In this document: positions 45,581-58,041 of the stretch, one piece after another
Layout of the letters: every line of letters begins with the position of its first letter
How positions within the stretch are numbered: the first letter of the stretch is position 1
Notes under the pieces: generated by a model
Database searches by the model: none
Told to the model about the DNA's origin: nothing
Seen by the model: only the letters and a program-made list of their open reading frames with translations
Translations under genes and position numbers: made by a program
Assembly (NCBI GenBank): GCA_008973525.1
Contig: WACJ01000105.1
Coordinates: 248,001-312,000 of the forward strand
DNA: 64,000 bases
Direction: 5' to 3'
From: Stenopsyche tienmushanensis
Lineage: Eukaryota > Arthropoda > Insecta > Trichoptera > Stenopsychidae

Positions 45581-46000
45581 TTAGTTCTGTGTAGATTTTG
45601 TCTTTCTAACAATATAATTCTGAATTAGTAAAGATGTCACTATAGTCCTTACCTCAAAAAAAAAATAAAATCATAAAATGGCAACTGTTTAAAAAAAGTA
45701 ATTTTTTGACCATATTCATCATCTTGTGTTAAAATCTCATCAGGAAGTGTGGCTGGCGACCAAATTTAAAAAAAAAACATATATACGCCATGATAAACCA
45801 TGTCAAAATGGTCCCTTAAAAGGGATTGCTAAAAGGGTTTGGGGAAGTCACCTCAGAAAAAATATTTTTTTTCAAATTGCGATTAGTGTTGATGGTTTAT
45901 TTTATCCAAAATATCTCGATACGTACACTTTATGAAATAAAAAAAATGCTTAAAAAACCGCATAACTTTGAAATCGCACGAAAAGAGATTTGTGTGTAAT
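45581..46000. repeat. TA-1 MITE fragment
   Basis: Body motifs TGTGTAGATTTTGTCTTTCT, AAATATCTCGATACGTACAC and CGCATAACTTTGAAATCGCA followed by AAAGAGATTTGTGTGTAA; the left end is lost. Confidence 0.5.
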
Positions 46001-47110
46001 GTAGTTGGGCAGGGCAATGCAAATATGACGCAAAAATAATAAATACCTTATTAAAAAATAATCATATGATGAACCGCCCTATTCAAATGTTGATACAATA
46101 TGCGTCGTGTACTTATGCTCATTGCCATGATCATAAGGATAAATCTTGGAAGCAGAAGTGTCTGTGGTCACAACTTATAAATCACACTAATTTGGGGTGG
46201 TCACAACCACTTTGGTACAGCTGTAACAATCAAATGTGCGCCGGAGAAATTTCGTCCGCAAGACAATTACTTCCTCGTCCATCTCTCTGTGCTTTTTTTT
46301 GCGGTACGCCACTCGTGCACAGAAACGTCCCTTAATAGTCACCAATTTATTTCTTCGTCACTTAACCATTTGGGGACGCCCAGTAACAATTGGAATATTA
46401 AGGTGCCGCATTCATTCGCAGTCTGAAATTGATTAAGGCTCACGAATAAATTTAAAAATACGCACGATTACGAATTTCGTGGTGGTCGTTTGTATTTTGT
46501 CGCCGTGGTCTCGCGATAGTTTTTCATCGTTTGAGACAACAATGCGGCCTTACGACCTGCTTAGATTCAGTATAGTATTTTAAAGGATGTATAAATGGCC
46601 TTTCATTTTTTCTCCTGGAATTTTACGCAAAGCGGGCCGGCAAATAATAACTTCCAGCTTTTATCTGGCAATTTTTCTTCGCACTTTCTTCGTCTCGTCT
46701 CTCCTTGCTGTCGAGGGAGAAGAGAGCTTCGACGAGGAGGAGGAGCGAAAGCCTTGAGTAATGACTCCCGAAGACACTTTTTTCTTTTGCAATGTAAAAA
46801 TTACCAAGAAACCTAATAGGGGACAGTATATCATGTGAGAACGGGCAAATTATTCATCACATATCATCACGCCCTATTATTTACTCCCTTGGAGAAGAAG
46901 CGTTCTTTATGCCCGTGGGGTCGATACACTATTCAAATTAAAGCACTATATAGCTACATTCCTAATATATCATAGCCGTATCAAACATTAAACATAAACA
47001 ATTCAAAAATATGTATATGCAATGAATTTTCATATGAAATATCTGATTTTCGATTAAAATTTGTATTTACAAATATGTGTAAGCGACATCTATTTTAATA
47101 TTAATATTTA
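46001..47110. other. No gene recognised
   Basis: 46540-46770 is more GC-rich and pyrimidine-skewed (TCTTCGTCTCGTCTCTCCTT) with a following purine-rich GACGAGGAGGAGGAG block. No coding or repeat assignment. Confidence 0.35.
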
Positions 47111-47113
47111 ATA

Positions 47114-47400
47114 TTATATAGCTGTAGTCTCTGTATTTCCACATCCATGTCTGACCTCAGCCGTATGATGCCAGTAAAGGTTTTTAATAAAGTTTTGGTC
47201 TTTAGAGTCTATATTGCATTCTCTGAGCATCTCCATTAGTGTCCTATGCCTTACCTTATCAAATGCTTTTTCGTACAATTGTGATGTTATTTCTGTTATC
47301 TTTGAACAACTTATCAATGATTTCAGACTTGCTGGTGTAGTCTTCCTTATTGTCCCAGATATTTCCTTCACATTTTTGTGAAGCTTAAATGCATTGTGGG
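47114..47400 (-). mobile_element. Non-LTR reverse transcriptase fragment
   Basis: On the minus strand the frame reads YEKAFDKVRHRTLMEMLREC then NIDSKDQNFIKNLYWHHTAE and VRHGC, the characteristic stretch following the first catalytic Asp region of LINE reverse transcriptases (usually DYEKAFD; here the residue before Tyr is Leu). Only about 70 recognisable codons survive. The frame runs out of the element into the TA-1 terminus at 47405 onward. Confidence 0.7.
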
Positions 47401-47404
47401 CTTG

Positions 47405-48212
47405 ATTAACCTTTTTTTGTGCGGTAGATGCGTTCTGTGGAAAATCGCACAAAAAGAAATCGCACAAAAAAAGCTGACTTAAAACCGCATAACTTTAAAC
47501 AGCTATATAAAATATATCCAAAATTGAAGAAATAGTATACCCAGTGTCAATGTCATAATTGTTCTGTATAGATTTTTTCTTTCATGTAAAAATGTCAGTG
47601 TAGTCCCTAAATAAAAAAAATGTATATCACAAAATGGCGACTGATTAAAAAAAAATCATATTTTGGTCTTATTTTGGCACAGTTTAGTTTTTTTTAAAAA
47701 TGGTTTTGACATAAATCTAGTAGAAATAATAGACGGTTATACAGAAAAGATTTGTATCCAGTTTGAAGTAAATTAATTTATTAAAACTTGAGATATGATG
47801 TCAACCGTGTTGAAAAAAGCAGTTTCGAGAAAAACACGTTAAAGGACTTTATTTTGGTAGGACCTTTTTTGACAAGTTGCCGCGTCACCAAAAAAGCTAT
47901 AACTCCGTAAGTAGTTAAAATTTTGGAAATTCCTTCGGATAATGTATTTTTGAAAGTCAAAACATTGGAAAAATGCAAAAAAAACCAAAAAAATATTTTT
48001 TTGGTCGTATATTTAGCGATAGAATATGCAATAAGTTTTACACAGTTCCAAATTATAATTTTTTTCCAAATTTCGGTTGGTGTTGATGGTTTTTTTTTCC
48101 TATTTATAAATAAATAAAAAAATAGATTTTAAAAAAATGCTTTCAAGAAACGGCATAACTTCAAAATCGCACAAAAAAAATTCGCACAAAAAGGGAGTCG
48201 AGCGTAATGAGA
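47405..48212. repeat. TA-1 MITE copy, rearranged
   Basis: Left AACCTTTTTTTGTGCGGTAG, subterminal AACCGCATAACTTTAAACAG, and right CGCACAAAAAGGGAGTCGAG with an AAACGGCATAACTTCAAAATC block. Ends are diverged relative to 43760-44323. Confidence 0.55.
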
Positions 48213-50511
48213 AAGTTTAAGAATTTTAGAAAAACATTAATGAATGGTTTCATAATAATTTTAATGACCTTTACAAGAGTTTATATAATTATATGGGATT
48301 AAAATAGGTAACTATGATTGACATAGATGATGTTCCAAACCTTCTATAGCGTTTACTTCTGTATAGTTTTTTCCTATAGCGTTTGCTGCGGTGTTTTCTT
48401 TGCATAAATTTTGGATTGTATAAAATAGGAAGTAAAAACTAATAAAGTATATAAATAGTTGAATATGAGTACGTCTACAATTTCTGAGATTAAAATAAGA
48501 GAAGATAGAATTTGAAAAGGAATTTCCATTGGATCATCAGTCAGTATAAATCAAACTGCTTGTATATAAAAATAGTTTATTAACTAGAACAGAAAATCGT
48601 TTAACGATTAGGATCGAAGATCCTCCCCAAATATACCCCCGTATGAACATTTGATTAAAAGAAAAGCATTCAATTATATAAGGATTTAAAAGAAAAATAA
48701 CGCGTTTTTTCTATAACGTGGTCTTTATATCGACGCTATAGAATGTTTGACTGCATATGAAACGATATTGTTATATGCCACACACAAAGTTGATAAAAAT
48801 TGTTCGTTAAAACTGTTATAACTATGTTTGACATTCTATAGCAGAATTAAGCATTTCTATCATGCATTAATTTCTTCATGAAATTAATTTTGGTTTGAAA
48901 TATTTGCCTACTTCTTGGGTTTCTGGGTTTGTTATATTTCAAGTCAATTCACGTGCATTATCATTTTTTTTTTCAAAGGTTTTGTTTCTGTGGGAATGTT
49001 ATGGCTATTTTTTTTTAAATAAAACTGCTTCCATATAATATCGCCCAATGTAAAAAGAAGAGATAATCATACTTAGCCAACATTATGTCTCAGTATAATG
49101 GCGAGTGTAAATCGCATAATTTTAATGCTGAGCATAAACGAGACTATTTGAGCGAGAATTTGAAGCCTTTACAAAGACATTACATTTAGCTTTGTTAAAT
49201 AATATTCAATTCACTATATTGATCTACTATAAATATCATCCTCGTGGTTTTTGTAGGACGTCTGCATCATACATGTAATTAAATACACATATGAAAGGAT
49301 CATAATGTAATATTCCAGTAAAGGAATTTTATCGCAAATAGGCATAATTTTAATTGTCTTCATTTTCGGTACGCTTGGATGAATACTATTTCCATTCAAC
49401 GCGGCAATATATTGAAATTTGAAAAATTAAAGAGATGATTTCAGGTACAAATGGGCCGATAAGAGCCGTTGATTTGGGTCGTGGGTACTTTCTATTTCGA
49501 GATTTCCGTTTACACCTGAGCTCGCAAAATTCAAGGGATATAAATCGATCAAAAACCGGAAAGCTCGCCAGAGCCTAAAACAATGTAGCCATTTGTACAT
49601 ATACATTAGACAAGTCCCAGGGGTCCTTATTTACCGAAAGAGTGAGGATAAGTGCGCTGGGGTAGGGGGGGATGTAGGTGGATGGAATGGCGATATTATA
49701 TTTTTCGCAGTTACCAACGAAAGTAAAACGCTTCGGTTCATACATCACAAATTTACGACCTCATAAATATGTTTGAGGTTACAAAGGCTCTCGCTGGGCG
49801 CGAAAGCCTCGAATTATGTTAGGTAAATGCCACGACGAGATGACCTCAAAATATTTGACTTTGTGCTTCGCGCTGAGCTTTTCTTTTCTGTTTTCAAAGA
49901 AGGCGCTTGTTAAGGAGGGTTTTTATGGGTCAACAAGAAGATGGAATGAAAAACTTATTAACGCAATACATTTACTTAGAACTTAGAAAATTGCAAATCA
50001 ATTCTGTAATTAAGTAATTGTGCTACAAACATGTTCTAATAATATTTTCAAGATTTATCGGAAAACCAGAGGTTTTGAAGCCACGAGATCAAATCTGGAT
50101 GTCATGGACATGTACGACAGAGCGTAATTCGTTAGCTTCAATTGAAGCCGCCGTCCCCATAAGGAAGGTCATATAGCGTGACACATAGAGTCCCTCGATC
50201 TGTGTTAGATTCGGATCTGAGTGGCAGCAGACACGTCAAAAGACCTGGGATATACTGAGATGATCAGATAAAGACGCCCCACATGTATGCATTTTTTATT
50301 TTTATTTAATTAAATATCATATATATGAGTGTTCATACGGTTACGCTCGTTTTTGTTACAATCCGACTATGTTTGAAGTGCATTGTCTATAAGTGCGGTA
50401 GGTAATTTGGCAAGAACGTCACGTAAAATTGAAAATCCAATCAGATAGGAAAGAGAGGGTGATTCGTTTGTAGTCTCTTTGTATCTATGTTGTAGTTTGC
50501 ATGTTTTATTA
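48213..50511. other. Long stretch with no gene seen
   Basis: AT-rich. A small inverted pair GCTATAGAATGTTTGAC (about 48732) and GTTTGACATTCTATAGC (about 48827) could form a hairpin. Other parts, including the more balanced 49440-49900 and 50060-50290, show no recognised feature. Confidence 0.4.
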
Positions 50512-50513
50512 TA

Positions 50514-51480
50514 CAGGTAGTCCTCGACTTACGACGGTTCGACTTACGACTAATCGCATTTACGACCAAAAAAAGCGTTTTTTTTAAATTGCATTGTGGT
50601 GCGTGCGCATTATTAATAAGGAAGAAAAGAGTATATTAATGATCGTTTTGCACCCTTATTGGGTGGCAATATTGATGGATATAAATTGAAACTATTAATG
50701 ATTTATCACTCTAAAAAGCCGAGAGCCCTCAAAGGAATCAATATTGATATCATACCACTATATTACCGCCCAAACAAAAAAGGGTGGATGACACAATTTA
50801 TTTTTGAAGAATGGTTTTTAAATTTATTTATTCCAGAAGTAGAACAATATTGTAAACAGAAAGGAATTCCATTCAAACTTTTAATACTAGACAATGCACC
50901 AGGACATCCACCACACATCGGAAATTTACACCCTAACGTTAAAATCGTGTATTTACCCCCTAATACCACCAGTATTTTGCAACCCATGGACCAGGGAGCT
51001 ATTGCCATATTTAAAGCCTATTATTTAAAAACTACAATTGTTCAAGCAATACTAGCGTTCGACGATAGAAAATCGTTCAAAAGAATTTTGGAAGAATTTT
51101 AATATTCACCATGCGATTAAAAATATAGGAAAAGGATGGTAATATAACTTATTCGCAATTTGAAAAAGAAAATGAAATTGAACACACTACAAATCTCATT
51201 GTAGAACTTTGCCAGAAACTTGATATTAATATTGATCATGAAGATATAAACTAACTTATAGAAAATGATTTGGAAGATCTTAAAAATGAAGAATTATTAT
51301 GCATCCAAAATCCAAGGGTTGAAGAAGAGACTAATAAAAAGAAATGGTATTGGAATCTTCAAAAAAAAAAAAAAATATTAAAAGAAATGGATGCAGCGTT
51401 CCTTCAAATTGACCAAGGAATGTAAAATTTGCAAAAATGGATTCAGATAACAACTTAACTAAAGTTGGATATGTTTTTTA
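50514..51480 (+). mobile_element. Tigger/pogo DNA transposon, internally deleted
   Basis: The 5' terminus CAGGTAGTCCTCGACTTACG follows a TA. Only about 145 bp later an uninterrupted 147-codon frame (50659-51102) begins, reading KKPRALKGINI, WMTQFIFEEWF, LLILDNAPGHP and YLPPNTTSILQPMDQGAIAI: the DDE_1 catalytic core, with the second catalytic Asp in LDNAPGH. The N-terminal helix-turn-helix/CENPB region and the first catalytic Asp are missing. After the stop, an acidic ENDLEDLKNEELL tail follows in broken frames. No matching 3' terminus was found. Confidence 0.8.
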
Positions 51481-51566
51481 AAAAGAGTACTACTGTTTCT
51501 TCTTCCACTACTGATGATAAGCCAATGGATTGTACTTATATCCATTGGGTAGATTTTAAATATTAA

Positions 51567-52495
51567 TTAAGGCGTCTTCTCACTTTAGGCGCCTCGAAAA
51601 TAGGCTATTTTCGCGATTTTTTTTCGAGAATTTTTGCTAAAAATTATGGAATAAAATGGATCTTATGTAATAAATACATCTTTCAAGTATATGAAAAAAA
51701 ATTATTTTTATTTTTTTGAACAATATTTATAATAAAACAGTAGCATCGAAAAACCCGTGTAGAAATGTTATATTCGTGGTTTGTTGATGGTATCTCCGAA
51801 ACGGGTCATTTGAAACAAATAAATAAAACAGTTTTAGATTTAATATGTCAGTGGCTATAGCGAATATCATCAGATTTTTGATATTCGCGAAAATAACAAA
51901 ATGGCGCACGTTTTTCGAAAAAGTAAAAAAAAAAAACGCGTTTTTTTGCAGTTTTTTGTAAAAAAAATACTTAAAATCAAAATTTCAAAAATCTGATGAT
52001 ATGCGCTATAGCCATAAGTATGAAGAATATGTCGTTCAAATTTCATGATAATCGGCTGGATAGTTTCCGAAATTTCATCAACAAGGCACCGAAAAACCTT
52101 GTTTTGAGATAAACGCGTTTAAAGTTTTGGTTACAGAAAAATTGCTCAGACACAGCTGTTGAAAAACTCGTTGTTATTTTGGGTATTTCCTCCAAAAGTC
52201 TTCATAAATCGGTTTCAAAACCTCTTGAACATTCTTAGCTAGAGCAGGAAGATGCTTAAAAGTTTCTATCTGATTGTTTTTTACCACTTTCTTGTACTTG
52301 CATCATGAGTCTGAACAATACGTATGCAGTCGGGTGTTCTCAGTTAATCACCTAACGGTCGCCAAAAAATGTGGTTAGACTCGTCAGATCTTTATGAAAT
52401 TTCGTTATAACATTTTTGAAGATATGTACTTTCAAAATTTAAAAAAAAATAAAAATCGATTTTTTTTTAATTTTCAAAGTGAGAAGACCCCTTAA
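51567..52495. repeat. TTAA-5 foldback element
   Basis: TTAAGGCGTCTTCTCACTTT on the left and AAAGTGAGAAGACCCCTTAA on the right are inverted termini at TTAA. Inner parts also pair: GTCAGTGGCTATAGCGAATA with AATCATCAGATTTTTGA (51850-51885) against AAAAATCTGATGATATGCGC with CTATAGCCATAAG (51988-52018). Non-coding. Confidence 0.65.
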
Positions 52496-52594
52496 GTAAA
52501 TATTTTATATTAATAAATAAATACAAATTTAACAATTAAAAATTATAAATAAATACACATGTTTAATTTTAACTCAATTTAGTTGACTAACAAA

Positions 52595-52790
52595 ATTTTT
52601 TTGGGTGTAAGGGTTTTTTTTTGCTACGTTTAACACATAGATCCTGTGTTCTAAGTGTCGGGGTTTTCGAAATTAATTAATTCTGTTGTGTGAATTAATT
52701 TTTTTGTACGTCCCTAGACTAAAAAATCCGGTGGTGTCAGATCTGGTGACTGTGTGAGCTATGGAATAGGGCTGCCAAAATAAATTATTT
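52595..52790. repeat. IR-4 element fragment
   Basis: TTGCTACGTTTAACACATAG then AAGTGTCGGGGTTTTCG (an arm), followed at 52710-52765 by GGTGTCAGATCTGGTGACTG, the same transposase-derived module that is triplicated at 6095-6265. Confidence 0.55.
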
Positions 52791-54470
52791 ACACAACAGA
52801 GGAACTCCTAATTGAAGGAAAAAGCTCCACCTTTGAAAAAAATCAAAAGAAATGTCACTTACTTAAAGGAAATGATAAACTTATTGAATAATTTGTGTGA
52901 TATGAAATTCGATTGAAAAAATATGTGTAAAAAATTCTGTAAACAAACACAACTTCATATTTAAAAAAGAGCAATTCAAAAATAGTCTTTTCCTACAAAA
53001 CTAAGAAGTTTCAGTTCTACCTCGCGAGAGTATTACGCATTTTTTTAAATCCATGTTTAAATTGTATACACAGATTTAGGTTGTCATTTCAGATCTTGCC
53101 TTATATATTTATAAAAAAACGTCATATTGTCTTTTATTCAAATCTTTGTGCAAATTACGACTTTTGACGCATAGACTTCACATGTAAATACGAGCGCGAT
53201 GAGAGACTTCGGACAATAGCAAATTTGTTGGATTTGCATTCAATTCATTCATTGTCGACAGGTACATTTTCAGACTGTCATTTTTTTTCGATGAATAATT
53301 CCATAAATTATGAATGAATCAAACTCCCGTAGCTATGAATGATCAATCAATGGTCACTAGAACACTTATTTGTTATCTTTATTTTGAATGGCAAGTGCCA
53401 ATACGTGCGCGATTATATCTATATACATACATTTCAAGCTATCGATAATTTTGCATGTATTAATTCCACAAAATTGTTCTTATAAATTCACAATTCCGAG
53501 CGCAGACAAATAACGGGATGAAAGTGAACGTGTCCCGGGGAAACAATCATTGATTCATCAACGTCGGACGATTGTGATCAAAGATAGAATTTGTCTTCTT
53601 TCGGTAGTCAGTATATCTTCCGCCGGACATCCAGACGTCTTGTCACTTCTAATGTCAGACGGCAGTCTGGATAAATCCTTCCTTTGATCCTTTTATCCCG
53701 ACGGACGGTCAAGAAATAACACACCGCTAACTATATTAGATTTGTAATGAGATTGTTGAAGGGGATGAGGGCGAAAAGACAAAAGATTCCTGGCCGATGG
53801 GAGCAATTTCCAATTAGTTCTCTATATGTTATTTTCCTATTTTCGAGCAAAAAACATTTTAGAGCTTGAATGCATGCGTAAAAGCGTATATAATGTCACA
53901 GGCTATTAAGCAGGATTCGCTTTGTAAATTGCACTTATCGCGTATGCTCCTGTGGAAATTTATGAAATGCATTAGGGAATTAGTAAAAGTGCACTTTTGC
54001 ACATGAAATTATATTCTGAGGCTGTCGAGTAGTTGCAGCAAGTGCTACGTGATGGCAATTACCGGAACATAATGTTAAATCTCTCTTTAACAGTTGTCTC
54101 TCTTTAACATCTTGCCCAAAGGATGTTCTTGTAATGATGCATAGCACACAAATTCTAGAGGTTTGAATGTAATTAGTCTATGATTAATATACGAAAAATA
54201 ATTAATAACTTCATATGGTATTGTATTATCAAAAAAATTAAGATCTGTCAAGATACATCTCGATTGTTAGGTTCATTGAACGTCCACACCCAATGCAAAT
54301 TAATGATTGAAAGCCATTGTGATAGCTATTCTACAAACAAAAAAACTGATTGATTGATTTCATTCTATTTCATAAAGTTTTGCACTATTGTGCGTATAGA
54401 TCAAGATAGTTTGCTATCATTGTATTAATATGTACATCTAGCTATTATATAAAAGTTGACACGTGGATGC
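52791..54470. other. No gene seen
   Basis: AT-rich to balanced unique sequence with no recognised feature over nearly 1.7 kb. Confidence 0.4.
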
Positions 54471-54478
54471 CCTAGGAA
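54471..54478 (+). repeat. Target site duplication, left
   Basis: CCTAGGAA, repeated exactly at 56342-56349 on the other side of the hAT-type element. Confidence 0.8.
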
Positions 54479-56341
54479 CAGTGGCGTAGCTAGGTAACCA
54501 AGGGCCCTGGGGCAAATTAAAAAATGGGGCCCCACTGCTATGTAAACTGATTAGGTTTTATCAAATAAAAATATGAAATATACAAATACTTTAAAAATGT
54601 TAAGCTACTTAACGCTTTCGCGCGCACACATCGTCAATCCTTTTGTCGCTGCAGCACATGAGTGCAAATAAACCTCACTCAACCTAAACCTCGCACCGGA
54701 TTAGTCCTATGCCTACCGCGCTCCCAGACACAAAAACAAACCATTTACAAAACATGGATCCAAAACATAGAGGAAGGTTATTTGACAACGAACCTAGAGG
54801 AACCAAAATTGATGCCAGTGTACTTAAATTGATGAATCCATTTCTCCACAAAGGTCATCATGTTTTTATGGACAATTTTTATAATAATATATCATTATCT
54901 ACTAAATTATTAGAAAAAAATACGCATACAACAGGGACATTACGTGCAAATAGAAAAGGAAATCCAGTAGAAATAACAAAGAAGAAAATTAAAAAGGGAG
55001 AACACATATGGTTAAGAAAAAATAATATATACAAAATGGCACGATACTAGAGATGTATAAAGCATCACAACCAAATATCACTCAACTCATCGAAAAAACG
55101 AATAGATATGGAGTCGTAAAAATAAAGCCCATTAAAATTGTGGAATACAACAAATTTATGGGTGGTGTTGATAGGTCAGACCAACTCATATCATATTATT
55201 CTTGCCCCCGAAAAACAATTCGGTGGTATAAAAAAATAATATTCCATCTGTTAGACATGTCAGTATTTAATGCGTGGATTTTATACTGCATTAAAATGGA
55301 AAAGGCGATAAGTTTTCTACAATTTAGAGACAATTTAATAGAATCCTTATTAGGTATTGCCCATATAACAGATAGTATCACACCTACTCCAACAATAGGC
55401 AATACTAGTCATTTTTTGGAAAAAAGTCCTATTCCAAAAAATTATAAAAAGAAAATATGTTATTTGCGCTGCAGGTGGTGTTTAAAAAAATAATAAACGC
55501 ACTGATACTTCATGGAGATGCCAAACCTGCCCAAAAAATCCTGCTCTATGTATGGGGAAATTGCTTTTCTTATTTTCATAATAAATCTTTTTTTTGTTAT
55601 ACTATTTTTTATGAATTTTTCTTTTGAAATTTTTATTTTTTTTGTATTTTTTTTAATAAACTTATAAAATTGTTGTTAAAAAAAATAAAAATGTTGAGAA
55701 CAAGTGCTTTCGACTCCCATTACTCTAATACAGAATGATCGACCTTTCATTGTGTGTATTAGCGATGGTTTAAAAAATTTTATTATTAAAAAAATACAAT
55801 GGTTGAAAATCACTGAAAAGTGTAAAGAATACATTTAAAAAAACGTGTAAATCGATTTACTTGATGATAAATGTTTCGACGGCAATTAAAGTTCGGTCTT
55901 ATCGCTGGAATGTTATCACTAAAAACGATTAGTGAAGTGAAGAGGCAAACACGAGAGAGAATAACTGACTCATTGTGTGTTCTGGCGATGGCTTAAGCAC
56001 TAATACATATTCATGAATGTCGTCGGTAATCAGATTCACGGAAACGAGCTAAAATGACGATGCCGCGCGCGAAAGCGCTCGTTAAGCTCTTTTTTGTGGT
56101 TTACAACACTGCCAACCTACAGAAAGAATTTAGGGGAATTCTCTAGACATAACTTATAAATTTCTCTCAACTGAGTTGTCATGATTAATGTGGGATTGCA
56201 ACCTGTCAAATTTATTTTGAAAATGGGAGAAATTTCCAAAAGTTCAGTTCGATCGAGATTTCTGGTAAGGATTCGAGGGCCCCCTGAGCTTGAGGGCCCC
56301 GGGGCACTGCCCCGCCTAGCCCCTTGGTAGCTACGCCACTG
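54479..56341. mobile_element. hAT-type non-autonomous element with a piggyBac element nested inside
   Basis: Terminal inverted repeat CAGTGGCGTAGCTA at 54479-54492 is matched by TAGCTACGCCACTG at 56328-56341, with GGGCCC-rich subterminal blocks on both sides (GGGGCCCCACTG left, GGGCCCCGGGGCACTGCCCC right). An exact 8-bp duplication CCTAGGAA flanks it; CAG-starting ends plus 8-bp TSD are hAT hallmarks. No hAT transposase is present. Between the ends lies a TTAA-bounded piggyBac relic (54609-56085), leaving only about 130 bp and 255 bp of hAT sequence, so the host element was a short MITE. Confidence 0.8.
54609..56085 (+). mobile_element. piggyBac element, decayed, nested in the hAT-type element
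   Basis: TTAACGCTTTCGCGCGC on the left; on the right, read inward, TTAACGAGCGCTTTCGCGCGC. Inside, 54709-55493 carries piggyBac transposase pieces in three frames: LKLMNPFLHKGHHVFMDNFY (with the second catalytic Asp), TGTLRANRKGNP, then after a frame change KWHDTRDV and a stop, then KPIKIVEYNKFMGGVDRSDQ (third catalytic Asp) and YYSCPRKTIRWYKKIIFHLL, ending near RCRWC of the Cys-rich C-terminal domain. The N-terminal half with the first Asp is deleted. At 1.48 kb it is shorter than complete piggyBac elements (about 2.4 kb). Confidence 0.85.
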
Positions 56342-56349
56342 CCTAGGAA
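56342..56349 (+). repeat. Target site duplication, right
   Basis: CCTAGGAA, identical to 54471-54478. Confidence 0.8.
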
Positions 56350-58041
56350 TGGAGTTAAATGAAAAAAAATGTAAATTGCGTACTGATTTATTAATCATTG
56401 ATCATCAGAAATAATGAATTAAAATGTAGTTTCAAAGCATGGATATCTAGAAAAATTTGCCTTTTTTTTAGAACGGGGCTCTGCCGCGTTTTGGAATTTA
56501 TGGACGTGGTTTTCCCGGCTTTTCTTATGGTCCAAATCTTGGACTTAGAATCATTTTACCCCTTCACTGAGCAGTATGCGTCTTATTCATCAAAGTTTGA
56601 TGGTATTAATATATATATAGGATCAATATATTCAACATCATTATTATTTATGTAAGAGGTAATTGGTACTTTTCTATTTAAAGTACTAAGCATCAAGTTA
56701 TTTATTGTGGTTATTTGGCGATTGATATCGACCATATATATCGCGATCCACCATTCCACGTGGATATATCATATTTTTATTATTGTTTTAAGCATTCGAT
56801 GCTAGTATATTTTCACGTATAATCCCAATGGTGAAATGAATAGTAGCTAATAAAAACTACGGACTAGAAATAGGGAAGATATTTCTTCTTAATCCATCTC
56901 AGGTTATTGTTATAATTTATTATTTTCTCTAAGTCCCTTCGATAAGCCCCGGGGATGAAGCGATTTGTTTGTCTGTCAATGTTGGATTTATACGCGCAAT
57001 AAATTTTGTTTCCGCAACTTTAAGGCTTTCTGCTTATAAGTTAAGCCGCCTTAACAAATATCAAATTAAATTCGTATTTATTTATGAAGTGCTCGTGAAA
57101 GAAAAAAGTGCATCTGATTTGATTTAGCCCCTGGGCACGTACAGCCTGAATTGGCCACGTATAAACCGTATAAAAAGCTGCAGACTCTGAATCTGGAACG
57201 TTATGCTTTTTATGGCAGGCAGTTTGTATTTTTTTCCTCTGGAGGAATGAAATATTATATGTATTTTTGTGGTACTTTGATTTGGTTGCTTTGTGTCTTG
57301 GACGGGCAAAAATAAGTCTTGGTTTGATAAAATTGTACATTCCGTAGGAAATTTATGATAATCCTCGCAGTTCTGGTTGGAAGAATCATATCCGCAATAA
57401 AATATTAATATTTAAGGCGAATTATTTATAAATCCAATCATAATATACGTACTTGAAATATACGTTTTCATAGTCAATTTGTATCAAAACATGGTGTTGT
57501 TTTATTGCAAATATGAAGCTGTACTTGTGTAATATATAATAAAATAGGCACGCTATTGGTCTAGTAGTTGCTTCATGATATGTATAGACACATACAGTAG
57601 AAGTGGTGCCGCGCATGCGCGTAGCGTCTGTATGTTGTATGGGATGGACTGGAACATCCTACAAAATATTCTACCTCTATTTTCGACCGTCAACTGTCGT
57701 TTGGAGTTTCATTTCTCGTGACGTTCAAGCCAATTCAGGTTCATAGAAGCTTCATTTTAAAATTATAATAATATTAGTGAGTAAATCCTAATCATAAATA
57801 TTTGTTTCTATTTATATATATTGCATTTAAAAGTAATGTATGTCTGTCTGTTCGCTAAATAACAACTAATGAATCGTTAAACATGAGACTCTTTAATCAA
57901 ATATTATGAGCGTTTATCATGGAGTGGCAGGTAATTGGCCGTAAAGTGCTCTTAGAAAATATGAGACGTTGGCTTTAATAAATTAAGCCTTGAGGATTTG
58001 ACCTCATATTGAGATATTAAGCACATTTAATTAAATGAATA
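56350..58041. other. No gene seen; short repeat at 57580-57690
   Basis: AT-rich. The only shared sequence noticed is a block of about 100 bp at 57580-57690 that aligns with 42595-42715 (CGCATGCGCGTAG centre). Confidence 0.4.

Noticed and set aside
43760..48212. Repeated CGCACAAAAA units as a CRISPR-like or satellite array
   Set aside because: Spacing is irregular and each pair marks the ends of a TA-1 element; there are no regular spacers.
54709..55493. Domesticated piggyBac gene
   Set aside because: The recognisable pieces are in three frames with a stop between them and the N-terminal half with the first catalytic Asp is missing.
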